Below are positions 56,494 to 62,811 of a stretch of DNA of 62,811 nt, piece after piece. The stretch is from contig JAIXZA010000115.1 of the NCBI GenBank assembly GCA_027489965.1, positions 1-62,811 on the forward strand, given 5' to 3'. The notes under the pieces were generated by a model, which saw only the letters and a program-made list of their open reading frames with translations, was not told the DNA's origin and did no database searches. Numbering within the stretch: the first letter of the stretch is position 1; each line of letters starts with the position of its first letter. The stretch comes from Verrucomicrobiaceae bacterium (GTDB taxonomy: Bacteria > Verrucomicrobiota > Verrucomicrobiia > Verrucomicrobiales > Verrucomicrobiaceae). The position numbers were made by a program, and so were the translations under genes.

Positions 56494-57447
56494 TCAGTTC
56501 GGTGTGGCCTCGCCATGCGGGTAACGGTAGTCAGCCTTGGGGTCGGTGGAGACTTGCTTGGTGCTGCCGTCGGCGAGGGTGTGGAGGAAGAGCTTGCGGT
56601 CGGCGTGATAGACGATGGCTTTGCCGTCTCGGGTCCAGCGCGGGTAGGCGAACCAGACCTGCTTGCGCTCCTCGTTGGCGAAGGGTTTGGCGTTGGTGAT
56701 GGTGCGGGCCTTCACATCGAAGTCGGCGACATAGAGGATGCGTCCGGGGTTGGGATTGGTTTTGCCGGGATGGTAGTCGAAGCAGATTTTCGTTTCGTCG
56801 GGCGAGATGCTGACGCGGTCGAGAATGCCGGTCTTGGCGAGTTCGCACTCGACGCGCTCGAACTTCGGCTCGCCACCGGGATTGGGCGTCATGAGGAAAT
56901 GGCCGTAACCGAGCTTCGGCGGGATGGCGGAGACGAAGAGGCGGCCATCACTGACGGCGGAGTGAACCCAGGCGTGGGCATTTGGGTCCGTGAGGGCGAT
57001 TTCTTCGCCGGGTTTGCCGCCGATCTTGCCCGCCATGATGGTGTAGCCGCCTTTGCCCGTGTTCTTGCGATTCCAGACGGGTGTGTTCTTGCCGTCGCGG
57101 GTCCAGGTGGGATTGAAGTCGGTGCGGGTGCCATCGGAGAGCACGTGGAAGCCGCTGCCGTCGGCATTGATGATGCAGAGCTGGGTGATCCAGTTGCTCA
57201 CCACGGGATCGTTCTTGAGGCGGCGGAAGAAGACGAGGTGATCGCCCGTCTTCGACCACGAGGGTTTGAAATCCCAATGCCCGGTGGTGATGGCCTTGCC
57301 CTCTGGCTGACCGAGGACGGTGATGTGGATTTCGCCATCCTTGTAGTAGGAGGCGCGGTAGGGTTCGGCAGCATTCGCAGTTGAACCGCAGAGGACGCCG
57401 AGAGCGCAGAGGAGCGCGGCGATGGAGTGGTGGAGTTTTGAAGTCAT
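56494..57447 (-). CDS. Exported TolB-like beta-propeller protein
   Basis: 317 residues; signal peptide LHHSIAALLCALGVLCGSTA. PD40-type propeller blades are seen: DFKPSWSKTGDHLVFF, TDFNPTWTRDGKNTPVW, VSISPDETKICFDYHPG and FAYPRWTRDGKAIVYHAD. Such proteins bind or present substrates; no enzyme motif is visible. The start overlaps the stop of the PQQ-propeller gene by 4 bp (ATGA), and the sulfatase follows 11 bp later, so the three genes are one unit. Confidence 0.8.
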   Translation of the reverse strand: MTSKLHHSIAALLCALGVLCGSTANAAEPYRASYYKDGEIHITVLGQPEGKAITTGHWDFKPSWSKTGDHLVFFRRLKNDPVVSNWITQLCIINADGSGFHVLSDGTRTDFNPTWTRDGKNTPVWNRKNTGKGGYTIMAGKIGGKPGEEIALTDPNAHAWVHSAVSDGRLFVSAIPPKLGYGHFLMTPNPGGEPKFERVECELAKTGILDRVSISPDETKICFDYHPGKTNPNPGRILYVADFDVKARTITNAKPFANEERKQVWFAYPRWTRDGKAIVYHADRKLFLHTLADGSTKQVSTDPKADYRYPHGEATPN

Positions 57448-58805
57448 GGTTGGCGGCTCGGGTTGCGAATGGAATAAAGATGCGTGTCCGTGCGGAGGAT
57501 GAGGCGGTCACCGACCAGTGCGGGCGTGCCCATGCACATCTCGCCGTCGAGGGTGGGATTGGTGTGCAGCAGCTCGAACTTCTCCCCGGCGCGGAGCACA
57601 TGCGTTTGGCCGTCTTCATCGAGGCAGAAAATCTTGTCGCCCACGGCCCAAGGGGACGTGGTGAAGCCGGGGCCGTGCGGGAGGCGCTCTTTGAGGTAAA
57701 ACGGCTGGCCGGTCTTCGCATTGAAGCAGCTCAGCAGGCCGCGATCATAGAGCACATACAGTTTGCCATCGTGAACGAGCGTCGTCGGATTGTAGGGCGC
57801 GATGCCGGGGTCCCACCACGCGATGAACTCGCTGCTGCGCTGGCCCTCTGGTGGCGTGATGTCGCCGCTGGCGCCGGGTTGGATGGCGTAGAGCGCTTTC
57901 AGTTTGTCGCCCACATAGCCGGAGCTGACATAAAGCAGTCCGTCCGCCGCGTAAGGCGTGCCGATGGTGATGCTGGACATGCCGCGCAAGGACCAAAGCA
58001 GCTTGCCCTCCAGGTCGTAGCTGCGCACCGCGCCGCTGCCAGCGGTGACGATCTCCGTGCGCTGCGCGTGCTGCCACACAAAGGGCGGCGACCAGTTGCT
58101 TTTCTCCTCGCGAGGAGTGCGCCAGAATTCTTTGCCGCTGCGTGTGTCGAGCGCGAGCAGGTAGCTTTGCTCGTCGTTGTCGCACTGGTAGTAAAGTCGG
58201 TCGCCATTCAGCACGGGCGAGGCCGCGGTGCCCCAGCCTGCGCGGGTCGGGCGTGGCTCCAGCGGATGTTTCCACAGCTCTTTGCCCTCGAAATCGAAAC
58301 AGAAGAGGCCGACTCCGCCAAAGCAGGCATACACGCGCTCGCCATCCGTGGCGGGCGTCTCGGAGGCGTAGCTGTTTTTGACATGAATGGGCGTCTGCGG
58401 GCGGCCCTGATGCACCGTTTTGTCCCACAGCGGCTTTCCCGTGCTGAGATCCAGGCAGAGCACCTTCCACACATGCTCGGTGGTCGGAATCTCAGGCCGG
58501 TTTCCGCCAAGATAGAGTCCCTTCTTCGGCGCTTCCGTTTCTCCGCGATTGATCACCGTGGTGACAAACACCCGCTCCCCCCAAACCACCGGCGAGGACC
58601 AGCCACGCCCCGGAATCTCCGCCTTCCACTCCACATTCTCCGTGGCCGACCAACGGTCGGGGATGTTCGTGTTGATGGAAACACCCCGCGCATCTGCCCC
58701 GCGAAACTGAGGCCAGTTTTCGGTGGCGTGGGTGATTGAACCCCAGAGGACACCGAGAGCACCGAGGACAAGCGGAGTGATGGAGGAGCGGAGTGATGGA
58801 GTCAT
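57444..58805 (-). CDS. Exported PQQ-like beta-propeller protein
   Basis: 453 residues from MTPSLRSSITPLVLGALGVL; an in-frame ATG at 58826 adds only seven residues and breaks the signal. The mature start ENWPQFRGADARGVS is that of a verrucomicrobial PQQ-repeat protein, and blades are marked by GKPLWDKTV, GKELWKHPL, GKEFWRTPR and GKLLWSLRG. It heads the unit with the TolB-like and sulfatase genes and is preceded by the second copy of the 64-bp leader. It resembles the protein at 26007-27287 in type. Confidence 0.85.
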   Translation of the reverse strand: MTPSLRSSITPLVLGALGVLWGSITHATENWPQFRGADARGVSINTNIPDRWSATENVEWKAEIPGRGWSSPVVWGERVFVTTVINRGETEAPKKGLYLGGNRPEIPTTEHVWKVLCLDLSTGKPLWDKTVHQGRPQTPIHVKNSYASETPATDGERVYACFGGVGLFCFDFEGKELWKHPLEPRPTRAGWGTAASPVLNGDRLYYQCDNDEQSYLLALDTRSGKEFWRTPREEKSNWSPPFVWQHAQRTEIVTAGSGAVRSYDLEGKLLWSLRGMSSITIGTPYAADGLLYVSSGYVGDKLKALYAIQPGASGDITPPEGQRSSEFIAWWDPGIAPYNPTTLVHDGKLYVLYDRGLLSCFNAKTGQPFYLKERLPHGPGFTTSPWAVGDKIFCLDEDGQTHVLRAGEKFELLHTNPTLDGEMCMGTPALVGDRLILRTDTHLYSIRNPSRQP

Positions 58806-58814
58806 GTTCAGAGG

Positions 58815-58878
58815 GATGTTCCACAAGCAGGCGAAAGGTGGACACCCTTTTCACATCCCGCAGAAGGCGGGCGGTTAC
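58815..58878 (-). promoter_or_regulatory. Conserved 64-bp leader element, copy 2
   Basis: Starts 9 bp upstream of the PQQ-propeller start. It aligns without gaps to 54815-54878 and keeps the hairpin CCCGC-AGAAG-GCGGG. Apart from the 90-bp repeat at 59042-59131, I see nothing else in 58879-59283. Confidence 0.5.
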
Positions 58879-59041
58879 CCGCTGGGGGAAGAAATCCGAC
58901 TTTCCTCTTTGGTGAGACGTCCGCGCCTCCATGCCCGAACCTGTGGCCGCCTTCTCAACGGCAAGGGGAAACGCTTCGCAAACGCCTGTGTCCGTGAGCT
59001 ACGACCCTCCAGGCTTGCGAGAGGTCCAAGGATCGCCCCCT

Positions 59042-59131
59042 TTACCTCCGCCCGTTCAGGATCATCTCATTCACCTTCTGCCGCAGCGCTTCCATGTCGG
59101 GATCGGCAAAGCCAGTGTCTAGGGTGCTCAC
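59042..59131 (-). pseudogene. 90-bp C-terminal gene fragment, copy 1 (stop TAA)
   Basis: Encodes VSTLDTGFADPDMEALRQKV followed by NEMILNGRR and a TAA stop. The frame is open upstream for only about 20 more codons and has no start codon. The same 29 residues are encoded at 60808 and 61901. I take it for the 3' end of a collagen-like/tail-fibre-type gene whose 5' part is gone. Confidence 0.65.
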
Positions 59132-59283
59132 GTTCAAGCTCTGGCACGGGAAGGGCGGCGGAGAGCATGAACGAAGCGGGTGATATTCAAATTACGGTGG
59201 ACTCTGATACGACAACAAGCGCTCCTCCCGTTGTCCAGCAGCGCCATTGTTCGGCCTTGTGTCAGTGGTGACGTGGTCATGGG

Positions 59284-60309
59284 TCATGGTGAATTGGGAG
59301 AATAGGACTCGCACTGCTCGGTCAACATCTGGACAAGCTCGTCTTGATCGGGAACGTCCTCGCAAAACACTTGGCTCTCCATATACTGAACAACATAAGG
59401 CTCAGGTTCTGAGTCCGCTAAATCGAGAGCAATCAATCTGCTCCCAAAGGGAGGGCGTGCGTCCTCCTTCGAGTAAATCACACCCTGAGCCTTATCGGAT
59501 GCCTCAAGAAAGTTAAACAGGGCAACGACTACTGCGCTGAGATGGAAATGCGGCAGCGGCATGCGGAGCAAACAGTCCCAAGCATAAAGGTCAGCCTCAT
59601 GTTCCTTGTCTCTGTCAATGTCAGCCTGCTTTAGAATGTAGCTCTCCACGTCCTCTAAATTCATAATGTCTGGGGCCTCCGAGTCGAAGTGACCGAGTGC
59701 CAAGTGGCCAATCTCGTGAAGCACCATGTAAAGCATCGCCAGATGCGCATACGGAGGGAAGTTCGGCCTGAGACCAGAAAGCTCCCGCATCGTGTCCGGG
59801 AAGATGGTGGGAAAGAATCTCAGCATGTGATCCTCACCTCGAAAATGCTTCCAACTCCTTCGCTGCATTGCATAGAGGCCGATGCACTCTGCTACGCCGG
59901 TTCTGAAACGTTTCGTTCGATCATCGAAAGAGCTGTCATCGAGAGCCGACTGAAAACAAGCCTGACAAACTGCCATCGGCCAGCGAAAGCTGTGATCAAA
60001 CACGGCACTCACGGTGATTATGTTCCCGTCACTTGAAGGCAAAGCGGATGCGGCCTGATGAACCTCTGGTAAAAATGCTAATATCGAATTATCCAAGTGG
60101 TGCTTGTGCTCATCCGGCAACAAATCGAAAGCATGTTTCCTGAGCAGATCGACATTCTTGGTGGTTTGCCCTTGTAGCTCAGCGACAAAACTCGGGCGCA
60201 TGTCCTTGTCCATGACAAGGCCATGCGCAAAAGCCCTGCCAAACTGAGACTGCAACCACGCTTCGCGTGCTGGGGCTAGCCGCTCCTGAAGTTTATTTAT
60301 GTTCTTCAT
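59284..60309 (-). CDS. HExxH metallopeptidase-like protein of unknown family
   Basis: 341 residues from MKNINKLQERLAPAREAW; the longer frame to 60549 only adds shadow sequence of the neighbouring gene. A gluzincin-type motif lies near the middle (LHEIGHLALGHFD, about residue 195), with a second acidic motif about 40 residues later (KEHEADLYAW), as in M48-like peptidases. No signal peptide or clear membrane helix, so it is probably cytoplasmic. The start lies 17 bp inside the 3' end of the small membrane-protein gene, so the two are a coupled pair. Base composition looks lower in GC than the flanks. Role unknown; a defence or toxin function is only a possibility. Confidence 0.75.
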   Translation of the reverse strand: MKNINKLQERLAPAREAWLQSQFGRAFAHGLVMDKDMRPSFVAELQGQTTKNVDLLRKHAFDLLPDEHKHHLDNSILAFLPEVHQAASALPSSDGNIITVSAVFDHSFRWPMAVCQACFQSALDDSSFDDRTKRFRTGVAECIGLYAMQRRSWKHFRGEDHMLRFFPTIFPDTMRELSGLRPNFPPYAHLAMLYMVLHEIGHLALGHFDSEAPDIMNLEDVESYILKQADIDRDKEHEADLYAWDCLLRMPLPHFHLSAVVVALFNFLEASDKAQGVIYSKEDARPPFGSRLIALDLADSEPEPYVVQYMESQVFCEDVPDQDELVQMLTEQCESYSPNSP

Positions 60310-60613
60310 GTGATTCGATGGCGGTCTGAATAGCCTCAATAGTGATCTCCGTGAGCTTCGCTCCGTTGATCGTGATGGTGATCGTATCTCGCTTCTTGGA
60401 AGAACAATATTGGTCGTAGAGCCATGACGAAAACAAGTTCGTGGCGATCCCGATTGGTATAGTGACGACGGCAGAAATAAGTGCCTCAGCCATGAACTCT
60501 CGTGCCTGTTCACGCTTAACTTGGAATGCGATCCCGTCAGGGATCGCATTCCGTTTCACAAGCAAGTCTAAGGCGTTGGTCGTTAGCTCGACCTTCGTGG
60601 GTGTGAGGCTCAT
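60293..60613 (-). CDS. Small single-pass membrane protein paired with the HExxH peptidase
   Basis: 106 residues. A soluble N-terminal half (LTPTKVELTTNALDLLVKRN) leads to one likely membrane helix (ALISAVVTIPIGIATNLFSS) and a C-terminal segment of beta/alpha character (TITITINGAKLTEITIEAIQ). No family recognised. It overlaps the peptidase gene by 17 bp. It could anchor or regulate the peptidase. Confidence 0.6.
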   Translation of the reverse strand: MSLTPTKVELTTNALDLLVKRNAIPDGIAFQVKREQAREFMAEALISAVVTIPIGIATNLFSSWLYDQYCSSKKRDTITITINGAKLTEITIEAIQTAIESHEEHK

Positions 60614-60807
60614 CTGATTTGGATTGACGCTGTTGAACGGAAGACGCGCTGTTTTTTGGCCGATGTTTAGTCACAATAAACGGTGGGCGAATCAGATTCG
60701 GACACAGTTTTCTACGATGCTCATCCAGCCACGCGAAGGCCGGACGTGCGGCGCGAGTCTCTGGGGATACCATGGAAAGTCAAGGCTTGCGGAGAATGGC
60801 AGTCACA

Positions 60808-61093
60808 TCACCTCCGACCGTTCAGGATCATCTCATTCACCTTCTGCCGCAGCGCCTCCATGTCGGGATCGGCAAAGCCAGTGTCCAGCGTGCTCACGCT
60901 GTTCGTGTTGTTGCTCGTGCCGCTGATGGCGCTGTTGAGTTGGGGCTTGGGTGATCTCGCCGGGCGGGCCTTGGGCACCGTCGCTGCCGTTGCTTCCATT
61001 GCTGCCATCGTTGCCGCGTGGGATGCCGAAGGTGAAGAGTGCCAGCCTGCCCGTGCTGCGGCACCGCGTCACTCTGACACCGGAGGTTTCCAT
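60808..61093 (-). pseudogene. Frameshifted collagen-like gene fragment with the 90-bp terminus, copy 2 (stop TGA)
   Basis: Upstream part reads LALFTFGIPRGNDGSNGS and continues NGSDGAQGPPGEIT, a Gly-X-Y collagen-like run. After GEITQA the frame breaks. Removing one C from a run of four (around 60950) would join it to QLNSAISGTSNNTNSVSTLD and the shared 29-residue end at 60808-60897. This looks like a decayed tail-fibre or collagen-like protein. The remaining 60614-61286 shows no other supported gene. Confidence 0.65.
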
Positions 61094-61286
61094 CTCCGGC
61101 CAAACCGTCGATCAGGTGCTCGACAGCGTGCTGCGTAGTGCTGCGGCACCGCGGGCGTGAAGCAAAGCTCGGCCACACTGATCATGACAAAGCGCTGGCC
61201 GCAGGTCATCGAGACGCTTCAAAATGCCTGAATTGTCACCACTCGGAGCTTGAAATGCGTGGGCGTCTGGCCTTGCCTACGAGTGG

Positions 61287-61847
61287 ATGAAAACCACACT
61301 CCTGCTCCTCTCTCTTTTCTCCCTGCTTGCTCCTTCCTTGAGGGCGGATGATGACACGCCGGTGCCGCCGGAGATGCAGAAGCTGGTGGAGGCCATGGTG
61401 GGGGCGCTCAAAGGGAATGATGACACGGCTCTGAGTGCCTGCTGGCATTCCGCCGAGGTGCTGGGCAAGGTGAAAGCCGCCCAGGCAACTGCGGAAGCCT
61501 CCACCTCACCGACCGAAGTCGATGCGGCGAAGGAGCAGGAAAGGGAGATCAAAAAGCAGACGCGGAATCTGCAGGTCACCGTGGCGCGTGCCGGGTTGGT
61601 GCGTGCGTTGATGAGCAAGTATTTCGGCGAACTGGGCCAGCTCACGCTGACGAGCGTGGAGGTCAGTGAGGACGAGGATGCCTCGCCGGACACCCCGCGC
61701 TTTGATGGCATCGAGATTCGCCTGCGCACGGCCGATGGCACGAACCTGAAGCTCGAAGTCGATTCCGCCATCCGTGTCGAAGGAGTGTGGAAGTTCCAGG
61801 GCCGTCTGGAGGATGATTTCACCATCGAGCTGCCGGACGTGGAGTGA
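61287..61847 (+). CDS. Small exported protein of unknown function
   Basis: 186 residues; signal peptide MKTTLLLLSLFSLLAPSLRA. The mature part is charged and has a helical stretch (DAAKEQEREIKKQTRNLQVT), then a likely beta domain ending in VWKFQGRLEDDFTIELPDVE. No family recognised. It lies between copies 2 and 3 of the 90-bp repeat and reads against their coding strand. Confidence 0.7.
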   Translation: MKTTLLLLSLFSLLAPSLRADDDTPVPPEMQKLVEAMVGALKGNDDTALSACWHSAEVLGKVKAAQATAEASTSPTEVDAAKEQEREIKKQTRNLQVTVARAGLVRALMSKYFGELGQLTLTSVEVSEDEDASPDTPRFDGIEIRLRTADGTNLKLEVDSAIRVEGVWKFQGRLEDDFTIELPDVE

Positions 61848-61900
61848 GCCCTGCGCTCATGGTGAACGGAAGTCAAGACGCGAGGAACCTTTCGCCTCCC

Positions 61901-61990
61901 CTACCTCCGCCCGTTCAGAATCATCTCGTTCACCTTCTGCCGCAGCGCTTCCATGTCGGGATCGGCAAAGCCAGTGTCCAGCGTGCTCAC
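61901..61990 (-). pseudogene. 90-bp C-terminal gene fragment, copy 3 (stop TAG)
   Basis: Encodes the same 29 residues as copies 1 and 2, ending with TAG. The frame runs upstream through KAAIGNHTNG before a stop at 62036-62038, next to the GH115-like start. No start codon is available, so it is a fragment. Confidence 0.65.
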
Positions 61991-62038
61991 GCCGTTCGTG
62001 TGGTTGCCGATGGCAGCTTTTCCGCTTAACCACTCTCA

Positions 62039-62811
62039 ATGCATTGTTCCCTCCTTACTCGTCCATTCGCGCTGCCAGCCATCGCATGGGCGATCCTTTT
62101 GAGCGCTGGAGCAGCAGCAGAGCCCCTCCGACTCCCGCCCGGTGTTCCTGTGGTGGTGCATGAATCGGAGCCTCTACCGGTCCAAAAGGCAGCCCAGGAT
62201 CTTTGCCGTGATCTCGAATGGGTGCTGAAGAAGGCCTCACCCATTGTTTCCAAAGCCCCCGCTGCCTCCAGCCCCGCCATCATCATCTCTAGTGCAGCTT
62301 CGGACAGCAGCCTCACTGGTTCCGAGGCTCATACCATTCTGCGGCAGGGCGAGCATGTGCGGCTCATCGGCTCGGACATGCGAGGCGTGATTTACGCGAT
62401 CTACAGTTTCAGCGAGCACTTCCTCGACATACCACCGTGGTGGTTCTGGGCCGGCTGGAAGCCGCGCCCGATGGCCCACATCGAGATCCCGGATGGCACA
62501 AAGCTCAACTGGAAGTCACCGCAGGTGCGCTGGCGTGGTTGGTTCCCGAATGACACCGATTTGCTCTCGCCCTGGATTCAGCGCGACTACGCCGCGCACT
62601 GGGATCGCGTGCTCGAAACGATGCTGCGGCTCAAATTGAACTTGCTGGATGTCGGCGAGTTCTCCGATGACTCGCTGCGCAAACTGTGCGTGCCACGGGA
62701 TCGTGGGCTGGCGGTGACCACCACGCATCTCGCCCCCTTTGGCGCATCCTTGCGGGACTGGCCCGAGTTTTGGCAAAAGCAAGGCCGCGCCGGCCCGCCG
62801 CCGCTGCGTCT
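62039..62811 (+). CDS. GH115-like alpha-glucuronidase, N-terminal part (3' partial)
   Basis: 257 residues visible before the window ends in open frame; start ATG 62039. A signal peptide (LPAIAWAILLSAGAAAE) is followed by the N-terminal alpha/beta domain of GH115: LPVQKAAQDLCRDLEWVL, LIGSDMRGVIYAIYSFSEHF, PPWWFWAGWKP and the entry to the barrel, VRWRGWFPNDTDLL. GH115 enzymes remove (4-O-methyl-)glucuronic acid from xylan or other glycans. The catalytic residues lie beyond the window. Confidence 0.72.
   Translation, partial: MHCSLLTRPFALPAIAWAILLSAGAAAEPLRLPPGVPVVVHESEPLPVQKAAQDLCRDLEWVLKKASPIVSKAPAASSPAIIISSAASDSSLTGSEAHTILRQGEHVRLIGSDMRGVIYAIYSFSEHFLDIPPWWFWAGWKPRPMAHIEIPDGTKLNWKSPQVRWRGWFPNDTDLLSPWIQRDYAAHWDRVLETMLRLKLNLLDVGEFSDDSLRKLCVPRDRGLAVTTTHLAPFGASLRDWPEFWQKQGRAGPPPLR

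Noticed and set aside
57381..58739. Open + strand frame of 452 codons
   Set aside because: It is antisense to the PQQ-propeller gene, whose repeats and signal peptide are clear.

Overview
The window reads as a chromosome segment of a heterotrophic, polysaccharide-degrading member of the Verrucomicrobiota (Verrucomicrobiales type, Prosthecobacter-like). The reasons are the many exported sulfatases, YHYH proteins, PQQ-type propellers, very long secreted proteins with autotransporter-type strand repeats, EF-hand/cytochrome/copper-oxygenase fusions and a lipid A acyltransferase-heptosyltransferase fusion. The taxonomy is inferred from gene content only. No rRNA, tRNA or CRISPR array was recognised.

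Region 1 (1-18236, all + strand) is an exported degradation locus. It starts inside a giant protein carrying both a sulfatase-like domain and a metallophosphoesterase domain. Next come a YHYH/EF-hand/PEBP fusion, a RAYT transposase bracketed by REPIN repeats, a 58-codon sulfatase remnant, an agarase-like glycosidase, and a metallophosphoesterase whose stop overlaps the start of a sulfatase by 4 bp. A second YHYH protein and an alginate-lyase-like enzyme close the region. The two activities fused in the giant are therefore repeated as a coupled gene pair 5 kb downstream. Both sulfatase-like domains here lack the proline of the formylglycine signature.

Region 2 (18245-39575) is mostly housekeeping: a B12-binding radical SAM protein, a canonical sulfatase, a BPL_N amidotransferase-like protein, a Hyi-type isomerase, pgk-tpiA, a PQQ propeller, an SGNH hydrolase, a DnaQ-like exonuclease next to dnaE, a LON-domain protein, a chorismate-binding enzyme, tlyA, and a fused LpxL-WaaF enzyme.

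Region 3 (39730-51694, all - strand) is a second degradation unit: a 2214-residue secreted protein with PA14, heparinase II/III-like, LamG and strand-repeat parts, then a sialate O-acetylesterase-like enzyme, a beta-helix protein and a GH16-SGNH fusion. Upstream of it lies a gene-free stretch with about ten degenerate repeats of 21-22 bp, which look like the transposase-binding end of an insertion element.

Region 4 (52345-58805, - strand) holds two units: PQQ propeller/TolB-like propeller/sulfatase, and an EF-hand/redoxin/cytochrome/copper-monooxygenase-like fusion. Each is preceded by a similar 64-bp leader sequence with a small hairpin.

Region 5 (59042-62811) is a mosaic. Three copies of a 90-bp sequence encode the same 29-residue C-terminus with only synonymous differences and three different stop codons. 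They sit between unrelated cargo genes: a small membrane protein plus a HExxH peptidase, and a small exported protein. The window ends inside a GH115-like gene.
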